From: Symsagittifera roscoffensis
Lineage: Eukaryota > Xenacoelomorpha > Acoela > Convolutidae
NCBI RefSeq assembly: GCF_963678635.1
Contig: NC_087063.1
Coordinates: 50,543,220-50,607,219 of the forward strand
Reading direction: 5' to 3'
DNA length: 64,000 nt
The position numbers and the translations under genes are program-made. The notes beneath the pieces are model-generated. The model was not told where the DNA came from, did not search any database, and saw only the letters and a list, made by a program, of their open reading frames with translations. Below, in pieces: positions 1 to 9,960 of the stretch; position 1 is the stretch's first letter, and each line of letters begins with the position of its first letter.

Positions 1-795
1 TGGAGTTGTTTCCCATGTGTTTTTGAAGGGTGGATGCAGTTGCGTAGCCTTTTTCTTGTAGCAATGCGGATCTGAGCGTTTCTTCTGGTGAGCTTCCGGG
101 CGGATGCAAAGTTCCCTCTGGATATCTTTGAACTTGAATTTTGCGATAAATATATCTCTGACCACTTCTTTTTCTATTGGGACAGACCATCCATATAAGG
201 CTGCTGGATTGAGAATCTTAAGAAAAAAATGTTATAGAACTTTCCTGTCAGCTTGTTTTGTGTTGTAGAAATGCATTCGTTCTTCTATAAAGATCTTCTC
301 CTTTTTGAATAGGCCTTCGCATTGTGTGAAACATTCCATGAAGTTGATGTCAGAAAAGATAGTATGGGGAAAACTTTGTAGGAAACATTCCTTTCCTTCG
401 GTTTCTAAGGCAAAAAATAGATGTGATTTGACTCGCTGGTCCGTTTTGCGATAAAATAGATTTTGTCCTAATTAGGGACCTTTCTTCGTCCTTTCGATAT
501 GTATTTCGTTTACTTTTCTGATTTCTGCTTGGTCTCTTGCGAGCCTGTTGTTTCTTTCTGTTTCGTTTTCTGCCTCCGGAACCTTTACTGGTCTTGGAGG
601 AGGGTCGTCAAATACCTCAGCAGGATCGGGTATAGGTATTTAGGGTCACGTTGTTCTCCAAGATTAATTGCTAAAAAGGATTGGCCAATCCAGATTTCCA
701 TAATCAGGGAGGATCTGGGGATGGCTTGGGCCAAATTACAGGTATCCCTAAAAGTTCAGTTCGTTCTTCGTGGGTCGAAAATGCTGGCTGCGCCA
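1..795 (-). pseudogene. Ty3/gypsy gag start and leader, copy 1 (cut by window edge)
   Basis: This is the 5' part of a minus-strand Ty3/gypsy element whose body lies to the left of the window. It is almost base-for-base the same as 8902-9696, where the reading continues into gag zinc knuckles and pol, so the assignment comes from that copy. The minus strand reads gag in pieces, with frame breaks shared by the two copies, so both descend from an already damaged element. A 111-residue open frame on the plus strand (499-834) is antisense to this region and has no protein-like features. Gag would form the structural particle of the element in the cytoplasm. Confidence 0.75.
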
Positions 796-1059
796 TGTGA
801 GATGCTAAACTACGTACTAATAACTAATGGATAAAATCTATTGATAAGTTGAATTAGAATTGGTTGCAGATGATTAGTTACATAGAATAAAGCATGTTCA
901 AACTATAATCTTTCAACAGTATTGACAGAGTGATCATAACACCATCATAGCACATGAGTATGGTGGTTGTCGGAAGACCTGTCCCGACCTTGACCTATAA
1001 TAATAATTATAATATCACATTTCTGATGGTCGGCTCAATGTGAAATGACTGCCGTACCA
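796..1059 (-). repeat. 5' LTR of gypsy copy 1
   Basis: On the minus strand the repeat begins TGGTACGGCAGTCA and ends ATCTCACA, immediately before a TGGCGCAG primer-binding site at 795. The same block is at 9697-9960, and its first about 154 bases also occur at 3332-3485. TG...CA ends, the adjacent PBS and a second copy in front of a second gag support the call. The exact 3' end of the LTR is inferred from the PBS, because the 3' LTR of copy 2 shares only the first 154 bases. Confidence 0.7.
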
Positions 1060-2360
1060 CACACGTAATCAATTTTTAATCGATTATAATAGATTATTTT
1101 GGAAAAATTTAAATCCATTATAATCCATTATAATCGATTATAATCGATTTTTGTTTTCAAAAAATGAAGGAATATTTTTTGTATATAAAATCCATGAAAA
1201 TTGACTATATTTTGTAAATAATGATTCTAGTGTTTACAACACGTTCATCCAGGGGCGGCCAATACACGAGTTGACAAAAAATGGTTATCATACATTTTTC
1301 ATATGTGAAAAAAATGCTTATTATACTCTTTCATACAATTCCATAGAGCAAAAGTATATGTATGAGATTTGCAAAATCAGCATTTTTCCATAAAAGAAAT
1401 TGCATGACAAGCTTTTTTTCCGTACAATGAAATTGTATGATAGGCATTTTTTCCAAAAATGAAAATTCAAAAAATTTTTGTTTCGAAGTTTCGTGTTTCA
1501 GCCGAAACACTAACCAAGGATTTTTTGTCTTGAAAAAACCCAAAGTGTAACTGGCAGTTACCACGCAGATAAATTGCATTTGGTGGTTTCAGCCATAAAA
1601 ATTAATTTTAACATTTTCACATTGAAATATGTGCCAAAAAAGTCACTTTTTGAATATGGCTAGATAACTTATAGCTTAAAAATCATGATTGAGAAAAAAA
1701 GGCCGGTTTTTTTTACAAATTTATTTTCATTTTAGCTTTTGAAACAAAAGATAATAATCCTGTTTACAAAAAAAAAACATTTTCATGTGATTTTTGGGTT
1801 TTTTGGATGAGAAACTTATCCTGGACTACGTTATAAACACAAAAATATCAAATTTTGCATGGAATTTTTTTTTCCGAAAAAAATATATTTTAGCACAAAA
1901 GCAAATTTGCAGCCAAAAAAGAAATTAAAAAATTTCTTTTTTTTATATTGCGCGTGACCAGGTTTTTTTTTAAATACTTCAGCCAGAAAAAGGAGCAGTT
2001 GTAGGACATCTACTTTTTATATTTTTACCAAAACCAAAACAAGTTTTGGTGAAAATATAAAAATAGATGTCCTACAACTGCTCCTTTTTCTGGTTTAAGT
2101 TTTAAAAAAGCATCTAATAGCCTCGCAAAAGTCAAAATATTGCAAAAAAAAAATTTAATGTGTTTTCCTTATAAGTCCAATTATATTGAAATGTTTCAAC
2201 ACAAAGAGAAAAACATCTATTTTTTCTTTAATCCGTATGAAATCCTCTGAAAAGTATGACTAATTAGAAGTACGAATGTTTAAAATTTTGCGTAAAGTTT
2301 TAATGATAGCAGGCGGTGTCTGTTTTCTATGATAAATAACCATTGGGTCAAAAATTCTTG
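1060..2360. repeat. Complex repeat unit A
   Basis: A unit of the repeat field found again at 9961-11260, 12340-13704, 13776-15140 and 16671-18020. In order it holds AT palindromes built on TAATCGATTATAA, the motif CAGGGGCGGCCAATACACG, repeated TGTATGATAGGCATTTTTT motifs in both orientations, a 110-nt hairpin (1983-2093), and a conserved block around GGCGGTGTCTGTTT. No coding potential: the small open frames are on the wrong strand or AT-biased. Confidence 0.85.
1983..2093. repeat. 110-nt foldback hairpin, copy A
   Basis: Two arms of about 51 bases starting CCAGAAAAAGGAGCAG pair almost perfectly around a loop of about 8 bases (CAAAACAA). In this copy I see one G:T-type mismatch and one unpaired base. 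The same hairpin is in every copy of the complex unit. Confidence 0.95.
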
Positions 2361-2536
2361 GAGTGTTTTTTGTGGATTATCTATTCTTTGAAACAGGTTC
2401 GCGTGCAGATCTCGCAGCGACGGATTATGACCCCCCAAGCAACAATAATTATCTACAAATTTGCGTAAAACACCACATCAATTGAGTTATCAAACTGAAC
2501 ATTTTAACAGTTTCTATCGATCATTGTTTCTATTTC

Positions 2537-2629
<93 letters not shown>

Positions 2630-3331
2630 ATCTCTTTCTCTCGTGTGCTTCTTTCAGCTTTCGCTGTGACTCCAGACTTCACTGATCACTGAATTGTCTC
2701 AATGACTTGCCTCAATGACTCTATGTATTGCTCTGTTGTCTATCTGCCATTCACTTTGTGATTTTTTCCTCGGTTGTTTTTTTTGTGACTTTTACTGTGT
2801 CATCTGGCTTGTATTTTATAAGCTGGGCCCATAACTTTTCACAGGTTGGCAGCAAAACTTGGTATTATCAACTGTTTAATTAGAGAGCGATAAAAGAATA
2901 GTAAATCAACTTCTATATATATGGAAAGTTAACCGCCTGTTGAGATCTGATCTCGTGATATGACATCGCGCAATTTGGCGTGACATCGTGCGATATACAA
3001 TCATGTTCTTTTTATGAACAAAAAAGTGGGAAATGACTTTTCAAAAAAGTGATAGTTCGATTCTACGAAACTTAAGAACTGATACTTCACAGAAAAAGAA
3101 GCAGGAACATATAATCGCATAAGTAGCAGAGCTCAAGCTATCAGCTCTTTCATGAGAATGGGTTATTAAACAGATTAGCTTACCGTATCGACCCGTGATG
3201 TCATGTTTGGCGAACCCCGTCGTTTGTTTTCCTCCAACCCTTGTTAAAATTTCTTGGTTAAAAAGACTATATCAACCCGCACCGAAGTTTCATGGGTATT
3301 AATATTGTCTATCTGATCAATTATCATGCCA
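2361..3331. other. Non-coding stretch between repeat unit A and gypsy copy 2
   Basis: No gene seen. It holds a microsatellite (2536-2629) and mixed-composition DNA with small near-repeats such as ATGACATCGCGC / GTGACATCGTGCG near 2960-2990. The 74-residue frame over the microsatellite is simple-repeat translation. Confidence 0.7.
2536..2629. repeat. Compound microsatellite (TCTG)n(TC)n(TG)n
   Basis: Uninterrupted runs of TCTG, then TC, then TG units. Confidence 0.98.
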
Positions 3332-3485
3332 AATCTTTCAACAGTATTGACAGAGTGATCATAACACGATCATAGCACATAAGTATGATGGTTGTCGGGC
3401 GACCTGTCCGGACCTTGACCTTTAATAATCATAATAATATCACATTTCTGATGGTCGGCTCAATAAGACCTTGACTGCCGTACCA
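3332..3485 (-). repeat. 3' LTR (first part) of gypsy copy 2
   Basis: Minus-strand start TGGTACGGCAGTCA follows a polypurine tract, as a 3' LTR must. It matches 9808-9960 closely, with small differences (for example GGGCGACCTG against GGAAGACCTG on plus). The remaining about 110 bases of the 5' LTR are absent here, so the 3' LTR is truncated or recombined. Confidence 0.85.
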
Positions 3486-3497
3486 CCTTCCCCCTTC
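3486..3497 (-). other. Polypurine tract of gypsy copy 2
   Basis: Minus strand GAAGGGGGAAGG lies directly before the LTR start TGGTACGG: the plus-strand primer position of LTR elements. Confidence 0.8.
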
Positions 3498-3833
3498 AAA
3501 ATTTGTGATGCTTCAGCATAACAATTTAAAATAATGGTATTGGCGAAATGTTTATAAGTTTGACATCAGTTTCAGTTTTGAGTTTCAGTGTTCTGGCTAC
3601 TCCTTTTTGTCTGATCTCTTAAAAATCCTCACGTTCTTTTCAGTGTTGGTGTTGAAGACGAAAATTCCCCTTCTGAAATGTTCTCTAGTTTTGGAGGAGT
3701 TTTGGGCGGTGGGTACACTTCTTGGTCCTGCGAATTTTTTTTTATCGCGTGTCTGACGGGGCTTCCGTAAAACTGCATTTGCATATTTGACCTTCCGTAT
3801 AGCCTTGAGGAGTTAGACGAGTCATCCTCTTAG

Positions 3834-4848
3834 TCATCTGAGTCTGGGGAGTGAATTTTTTTCTGGACCCTTAATTTTTGGGTTTTTGCACATTTGTGGC
3901 TGATGGCTTGTCTGGGAACTCTGATCATCTCCTTCCGACGGAATCGGGATCCATTCCTGAGCTTTTGAGAAGACCTGCTTCGCAATCGGACTCGAGGGAA
4001 GTTTTTCGGAAGATTTCGGTGTCGAGGTTTTGACTATTTTGGTCATCAGGATATGGCTAGTTGGCGCAGTTCCCTCCTGTGGTTGGCTGGTTTTGTGTTG
4101 AGATTTGTGTAGAGGATCCAGCGGTGGCTGGAGGTCCCATCTTTGGCGTGGCGGGAGAAGATATGGAAACTGGGGATGGAATCACCCCTCCAGAGCTCGA
4201 TGGAGATAGTGTTAGATCTACAACTGGGTTGATCCTATTCTGGGCAGCTCTTTTCGCTACAGTTCTCTCTTCCGTAGCTCTCTCTTCTGTGGCCTTTGGG
4301 GAAATTTTCCTTAGTCTAGCAGGCAGTATTGAAGATGACGATGTGGACGACGTCTGTACTGTCAACCTCTTAGCCTTGGGGGATAGCCATGTTAGGTCAA
4401 CCTCTGACGTGGTGATACTGTCTTGTACTCTGGGCCTCTTGTTCCTTTTCTGGCCTTGTGGTTTTGAAAAGCTTTGTTTGCCTGAAAAAAAAATCACTTT
4501 TCAACCTTAGCGCTATATGATTTTTCCGGATAACTTTGCCGACGCTGTTGTGTACGTATTTTCTGAGAACTTTACAATATAATCATTGAAAGGTCTGAAT
4601 AACTCCTTCCCTGACCTCCTGTCAAGAATCTTACGAAATACCTCAGCTTTAGATGGATCCAAAAGTAATAAATTATGAAGACTACTCTGCGATTTTGAGT
4701 TTGTCAGTTGCGGGATATCTGCTCTGAATTTTAAAGTCCCTGTAGAGAGGTTGCTCCTAAGTGACGCGACAAGAATCGTGTTCCTACGCGTTAGTGTTCT
4801 CAGGACTTCAGCTCCCTGTTCTTGTGTGAAGGATCTTTTCAGTGTCAT
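3834..4848 (-). pseudogene. Unrecognised reading frames after the gypsy integrase zinc finger
   Basis: Three minus-strand frames follow each other: 4513-4848 (111 aa), 4057-4497 (146 aa) and 3834-4046 (70 aa). The first is basic and mixed. The second is rich in Ser, Pro, Thr and Lys, with low-complexity stretches such as SSTSSSS, typical of a disordered tail. The third is also Lys/Ser/Pro-rich and may continue the second in another frame. None shows the D,D(35)E integrase signature expected after the zinc finger, and I recognise no other family. They could be a diverged C-terminal pol extension or an additional 3' gene of the element. The plus-strand frame 4061-4510 is the antisense shadow. 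Confidence 0.5.
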
Positions 4849-4868
4849 TCATTCATTTGCCGACTTCG

Positions 4869-5327
4869 CTAGCTTCTCCAACGCCTAATAGTATGGTGTC
4901 TCTGCGTCTGAGGTAGTGGGCCCACTGAATTTTGGTGCGATGTCTGTCTTCTGGACCCGTTCTTCACAATCTTGACCCTAGTTCTGCTATCGCAGTTCTC
5001 TCTTCTTTGCTCCGCAGTCAGCACGTCTCTTTCTAAGTTCTTGGAATCAAATAAAGTACACTCTTTGCACTCCTTGCACATTCTGACTATGCCCCGATTG
5101 ATTCTTGGCCACCAGATGTATTGCGATGCTTCTATCATGGCTTCCTGGCCCGTGTGAGATCTGTGAAGTCTCGATAGAACAGCTTTTTGAAGACACGAGG
5201 GGATAGCAATGCGGTCGTCAATTATGATGCAACCGTCGACGATTGTTGCTGCAGTCCAGAATGACTTGATGTGCGGGTCTATTCTCGAAAAACCCTCAAA
5301 GTCCTTGCTGATTATCGATTGTTTCAT
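4869..5327 (-). pseudogene. Integrase N-terminal HHCC zinc finger (gypsy copy 2)
   Basis: The frame contains a leucine/histidine segment LHRSHTGQEAM, then IWWPRINRGI, then CKECKEC: the H-x3-H ... C-x2-C zinc-binding fold at the N terminus of retroelement integrases. About 45 residues later the frame becomes basic and does not enter a DDE catalytic core. The core appears deleted or scrambled, so no strand transfer is possible. It sits downstream of RNase H, with a 254-bp tandem duplication and the promoter-like module in between. Confidence 0.8.
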
Positions 5328-5647
5328 GAGGCGGTAAGTAGGGTCCTCGTCGACCAGTTCTGACAGAATGTCCCAATCGAGAATGCCAGTTAGTCCTGGG
5401 AAAGAATTCCTGTCATCTGCTACAAACTTCTTCGGTTTGGAGGTGCTTATCTCATTTATTTGGGTTTTCTTCTTTCTTTGGGTGGCTGTGACTTTTTCTC
5501 TTTTTGCTCTCAGGTTTGCTAGGTTTTAGGCGTATTTGAATTTTGATTGCGATCTCTTTTCCTTCTTCTGTGTGGGTTTCTTCTGCGTAGTGTTCTTGCT
5601 CCTTTTTGCTCCTACCCTTCTCAGCAATTTTTTTTCTAGCGAAGAAG

Positions 5648-6147
5648 TCATCTGGTATGGGTGCTATTTCGTTGAGGAGACGTAAAAAACTGTCATTTGT
5701 TTGAGCTTCGTTTGAAGAATTAGACCACTTATCTGAAAAAGGGATATTCTGGTTAGCACTCGGTCGAATTGTTTTTTTTTGATTGAAAATTGTTAGTTGT
5801 TGACAGTGGCAGAGAATTGCCAGATATGACTCGAGATTTTGACGAGAATTGTACTGAGAATGGCACTTACATCTGATTGGTTGTGAGAAATGGTATGGTA
5901 TGTCATCTGGTATGGGTGCTATTTCGTTGAGGAGACGTACAAAACTGTCATTTGTTTGAGCTTCGTTTGAAGAATTAGACCACATATCTGAAAAAGGGAT
6001 ATTCTGGTTAGCACTCGGTTGAATTGTTTTTTATTGGTTGAAAATTGTTAGTTGTTGACAGTGGCAGAGAATTGCCAGATATGATTCGAGATTTTGCCGA
6101 GAATTGTACTGAGAATGGCACTTACATCTGATTGGTTGTGAGAAATG
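5648..6147. repeat. Tandem duplication of about 254 bp inside gypsy copy 2
   Basis: The block starting GTCATCTGGTATGGGTGC (5648) and ending CTGATTGGTTGTGAGAAATGG repeats immediately from about 5901 with a few substitutions (GACTCGAGATTTTGACG against GATTCGAGATTTTGCCG). It produces the duplicated segments in the minus-strand frames 5452-5985 and 6031-6327, which I do not call as genes. Confidence 0.93.
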
Positions 6148-6375
6148 GCGGGAAAAATGCATGAACGTTCGCCCTCTGGCGGTTGTGCATATTTTATTAT
6201 ATAGTGATTTGATTGATTCAGAGAGTGAGTAACATCCCGTATTTGCATATTTCCCTGCTCTTTGGCGGGAAAGTTTGCACATGATTGGTCGCCCTCTACC
6301 GGTTGTGCATAAAACAATTTGGAGCAATCTGATTGGTTGGTTGTATCTGACTGAATATCGACGCCCTCTTGTGGA
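6120..6375. promoter_or_regulatory. Octamer / E2F-like / CCAAT-like cluster
   Basis: Within about 250 bases are ATTTGCAT (6241-6248, octamer), TTTGGCGGGAAA (6261-6272, matching the E2F consensus), a second near-E2F AATGGCGGGAAAA (6144-6156), several ATTGG boxes (6131, 6283, 6330 region), an ATAAAA, and three CGCCCTCT motifs (6170, 6290, 6362). The motif matches are seen directly; promoter function is inference. The cluster lies in a non-coding gap of the gypsy element between RNase H and integrase. Confidence 0.35.
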
Positions 6376-6589
6376 CTATTTGTTGAGTTTTCGATAAATG
6401 ATAGTTTGATGCTTCTTGCTTTCTAAATCTGTGTTTTCGAGGGTGGATAAGCTCTTTTTTGCCTGGGTTTGAATGGTGTGTGGTGAGTTAGGGTGGATTT
6501 TTTCTACGTTGGATAGTTCCTCTTTCCATAACTTTTCCAAGGTGTCACAAGCTGAGAAAATTTTCTTGATAGATTTAACAACGAACTGT

Positions 6590-7042
6590 TTGTCAAATTT
6601 AGACGGATTAGGTGCTTCGAAAATCGGGTATCGAGATAGGTAATCAACAATATCTAGTTTTGAAACTGAGACATGAAATATGTCAAAATTAAACGGTAGT
6701 AGTCTATCCGCTTATCTGGTTACTCTTGATTGATATTCCCGCGGTTGGTTTTCAGAGGCGAAATTATTGGTTTATGGTCGGTAAGTATTTCAAAGTTGTT
6801 TCCCAGTGGTTAATTTCCAAAGTGTTTGCACGACCAGACTATTGCTAAAATTCGAGTTCGTTGGTGCTGTTTTTCTTTTCTTGAGAATTGACAAAACTCG
6901 AGATAAATGAAATCGGGACCCATGTGTCCTCAGCGAGTTGTTGTTCTAGGGCCGCACCTAACCCGCAGTGACTAGCGTCACATTTGATTCTGGATATTCT
7001 GTTGGGATCGTAGTGATAGATCCTGGTGATATCTGATAACAA
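6590..7042 (-). pseudogene. RNase H domain (gypsy copy 2)
   Basis: Minus strand. The start reads CDASHCGLGAALEQ, the first catalytic strand of gypsy RNase H (Asp in DAS). A stop occurs at about 6842. The domain continues in another frame to a C-terminal RWADRLLPF-type segment with the closing motif DYLSRYP (about 6650), usual at the end of gypsy RNase H. RNase H degrades the RNA strand during cDNA synthesis. Stops and a frame change make it inactive. Confidence 0.75.
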
Positions 7043-7153
7043 TTTTAATGTAGCGTCGAAGGCGTCTTGTTGACTCTTATCCCAAATGAATTTTTCGTTG
7101 TTAGATGATGTCAGGGATGGGCGGAACTTTTCCGTGTAAAACTGTAGATTGGC

Positions 7154-7850
7154 TTAGAATCGTTGAAGATGGTTTATTACGCCCATATAGGATCTTAGTT
7201 GTTCAAGAGTTCTTGGGGTTTTTAATTCAAGATTGGATTGAACTTTGGAGTGCTTAGGTCTGTAACCTAAATGATCAATATCGAAACCTAGCCAAGAGAT
7301 CTTTCTGACTGAGAATTCGCTTTTTGATAATTTTAGTGCAAAGCCTTCTTTGTATAGTCTTTCGAAAACGTTGTTTACTATTAGTTTGTAGACGGAAATC
7401 GAGCCTTTCGTCACAATTAAAATATCATTCAGGAATCAAATGAACCCCGGAATATTGTTAGGGGGATTCTACCTTGCCTTTTGGAGCCCTTTGGAAATAT
7501 CTGAGAGCACGTAAAAACCGGTATTAAAATGTAGGTGCCTGTGGCGTCTCCACATACAACATTAAAATTACAGTGGTTGCTAAACGAGTCGCTTACTTTA
7601 AGCTGACTAAAAGCATATTTGAGGTCTAAAGATGTGAAAAATGCTTCGCCCGATGAATTAGAATTGATTGTTTGGGCTGCTACGTCCAGTTGTTCTAGAA
7701 GATTTGGCATTTGATTTTGGTTTTTAAAAATTTGGGCTTTCATAGGTTTTGCGTCCATCGCTATTTTCACTGAACCGTCCTTCTTTGCTGTAATAACCAC
7801 TGTACTACAAAAACTTTGCTAGCACACTTATTCAGTTTGACTATATGACC
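7154..7850 (-). pseudogene. Reverse transcriptase (gypsy copy 2), active site altered
   Basis: Two minus-strand frames cover RT. 7429-7800 carries VVITAKKDGSVKIAMDAKP and motif A as FTSLDLKYAFSQL with its catalytic Asp. 7154-7414 carries the thumb/connection segment with LSKSEFSVRKISWLGF. Motif C at 7425-7436 reads FLND instead of F/YxDD, preceded by an in-frame TGA (7437-7439). The fingers-palm order and spacing are those of Ty3/gypsy RT. A frameshift near 7480 and the Asp-to-Asn change make it non-functional. Confidence 0.85.
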
Positions 7851-8289
7851 TTCTCTGATGGGGCGTTTAATTTCGTCTCCAATTAACTTTCTTCTGAATG
7901 TGGATTGGGACTCTTTGACCTTTGTTTTGGATTGGGATTAGTGGCTGTTTGAAGACTGTGTGTAGGCGGTGATTTTTTGATCTTCCGAGTCTTGTGAAGA
8001 TGTCTTTATATTTGCTTGAGTAGAATTATTTCCAATGGGTGGATGTTTCTGCCAAATCATTCTCGTTGACCTCGAAGACTTCTTGTGGGCGTGATTGGAT
8101 TGTTTTGACCCCTATTGCACTTGTAAATCAAGTCCTAAGAGACATCTTGTCCTGTTTTCTGATATTAAGAATTTGGCGGAGTTTATTTTCCAGCCTAGTG
8201 ATGATGTGTTGGTTACTAGAGTTCTGTACTGGCTTGTGGTTATAATCTACATAGGATATGTCAACAGGTAATGATGATTTTGGGTACAT

Positions 8290-8460
8290 TTTTACATTAT
8301 TTCCTGTCCTTAAAAAAGGTGCGCTGTATTTTTGCTTACAAATGAGGCTGGGCTGCCCGTATCTACTGTGGCTTTGAAGAAAGAGTTATTCACCGTTAAG
8401 GTAACTTGAAGGCTTTTGGTTTTTCCTGAGGGTGAGTTTAAGACGTCCAGATTTTTGATT
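8290..8460 (-). pseudogene. Aspartic protease (gypsy copy 2)
   Basis: Minus strand reads FKATVDTGSPASFVSKN at about 8330-8380. D-T-G-S is the retropepsin active-site loop, here intact (GAT ACG GGC AGC, 8352-8363). Position between gag knuckles and RT is right for protease, which would cleave the polyprotein in the particle. Surrounding frames are interrupted; a G10 run at about 8496-8505 lies upstream on the minus strand. Confidence 0.75.
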
Positions 8461-8539
8461 GAGATTAGATTAGGAACTGATATGATATTTTTCGGGGGGG
8501 GGGGGATGCATATTACGTCAATGAAGTTTTTGGGGTAGA

Positions 8540-9690
8540 GTGTTGATTACTAGTTTTGGAAATTTTCAGGACGCTAAATACTGGTTTGCTGTCAGATGCT
8601 GTAGAGTCTGATTCATTGCTTACATTCTTTACGTTTTTGATAGAGTTGCAACATCTGGCGAAATGTCCCTTTTTGTTGCATGATTTACATGTTACACCCC
8701 TAGCTGGGCATGATGATTTGTGATTGGGAGAGTAATCCTTTCCACAAAAATAGCATGCTTTTTGAGGATTGGTTGATTTGTTTGGTTTGCCAAAAGTAGA
8801 GTTTTGATTTTTTGCACGGTTTATTCTGTTTTGTAAGTTATTTTTCTGAGCTCATAGTGTAGGTTCCTGTTTGACCCTGAATGGACAATTTGTGTTCTGA
8901 TTGGAGTTGTTTCCCATGTGTTTTTGAAGGGTGGATGCAGTTGCGTAGCCTTTTTCTTGTAGCAATGCGGATCTGAGCGTTTCTTCTGGTGAGCTTCCGG
9001 GCGGATGCAAAGTTCCCTCTGGATATCTTTGAACTTGAATTTTGCGATAAATATATCTCTGACCACTTCTTTTTCTATTGGGACAGACCATCCATATAAG
9101 GCTGCTGGATTGAGAATCTTAAGAAAAAAATGTTATAGAACTTTCCTGTCAGCTTGTTTTGTGTTGTAGAAATGCATTCGTTCTTCTATAAAGATCTTCT
9201 CCTTTTTGAATAGGCCTTCGCATTGTGTGAAACATTCCATGAAGTTGATGTCAGAAAAGATAGTATGGGGAAAACTTTGTAGGAAACATTCCTTTCCTTC
9301 GGTTTCTAAGGCAAAAAATAGATGTGATTTGACTCGCTGGTCCGTTTTGCGATAAAATAGATTTTGTCCTAATTAGGGACCTTTCTTCGTCCTTTCGATA
9401 TGTATTTCGTTTACTTTTCTGATTTCTGCTTGGTCTCTTGCGAGCCTGTTGTTTCTTTCTGTTTCGTTTTCTGCCTCCGGAACCTTTACTGGTCTTGGAG
9501 GAGGGTCGTCAAATACCTCAGCAGGATCGGGTATAGGTATTTAGGGTCACGTTGTTCTCCAAGATTAATTGCTAAAAAGGATTGGCCAATCCAGATTTCC
9601 ATAATCAGGGAGGATCTGGGGATGGCTTGGGCCAAATTACAGGTATCCCTAAAAGTTCAGTTCGTTCTTCGTGGGTCGAAAATGCTGGCT
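8540..9690 (-). pseudogene. Gag with two zinc knuckles (gypsy copy 2)
   Basis: Minus strand. The capsid region around 9000-9120 reads WSVPIEKEVVRDIFIAKF, a helical gypsy capsid segment. Two CCHC-type knuckles follow at 8649-8756: CYFCGKDYSPNHKSSC (C-x2-C-x7-H-x4-C) and CKSCNKKGHFARC (C-x2-C-x4-H-x4-C). Twin knuckles of this pattern bind genomic RNA in gypsy gag proteins. The frame is broken in at least two places. The start codon is not clear. Frames 8821-9066 and 8852-9091 are overlapping parts of this region. Confidence 0.8.
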
Positions 9691-9696
9691 GCGCCA
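9679..9696 (-). other. Primer-binding site of gypsy copy 2
   Basis: Minus strand TGGCGCAGCCAGCATTTT directly follows the LTR end ATCTCACA. TGGCGCAG is the start of the tRNA-Ser-type PBS used by 17.6/297-like gypsy elements. The same PBS is at 795 in copy 1. Confidence 0.65.
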
Positions 9697-9960
9697 TGTG
9701 AGATGCTAAACTACGTACTAATAACTAATGGATAAAATCTATTGATAAGTTGAATTAGAATTGGTTGCAGATGATTAGTTACATAGAATAAAGCATGTTC
9801 AAACTATAATCTTTCAACAGTATTGACAGAGTGATCATAACACCATCATAGCACATGAGTATGGTGGTTGTCGGAAGACCTGTCCCGACCTTGACCTATA
9901 ATAATAATTATAATATCACATTTCTGATGGTCGGCTCAATGTGAAATGACTGCCGTACCA
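9697..9960 (-). repeat. 5' LTR of gypsy copy 2
   Basis: Same 264 bases as 796-1059. Bounded on the minus strand by TGGTACGG and CTCACA, with the PBS next to it. Immediately right of it begins the complex repeat unit (CACACGTAATC). Confidence 0.75.

Larger units (their letters stand above)
1..2360. repeat. Direct duplication, left copy (partner 8902-11260)
   Basis: The 2.36-kb segment containing gag start, LTR and one complex repeat unit recurs at 8902-11260 in the same orientation with only scattered substitutions and one-base indels. Similarity stops sharply after AAAATTCTTG at 2360; the left copy then runs into unique sequence and the right copy continues into more repeat units. Because the left copy starts at the window edge, the duplicated segment may be longer. 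Confidence 0.9.
3332..9960 (-). mobile_element. Ty3/gypsy LTR retrotransposon, copy 2 (decayed)
   Basis: Read on the minus strand: 5' LTR (9697-9960), PBS (from 9696), gag with two zinc knuckles (8649-8756), protease DTGS (about 8352-8363), RT (about 7150-7850), RNase H (about 6590-7042), integrase zinc finger (about 5030-5200), unrecognised frames, polypurine tract (3486-3497) and 3' LTR start (3332-3485). The PR-RT-RH-IN order is the Ty3/gypsy order. The element is dead: frameshifts and stops, FLND in place of the RT F/YxDD box, and no visible DDE integrase core. I find no target-site duplication; the right flank is the complex repeat field. Confidence 0.9.

Noticed and set aside
499-834. 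111-residue plus-strand frame, identical at 9400-9735
   Set aside because: Antisense to gypsy gag and leader; its conservation is due to DNA duplication.
4061-4510. 149-residue plus-strand frame
   Set aside because: Antisense shadow of the Ser/Pro-rich minus-strand frame within the gypsy element.
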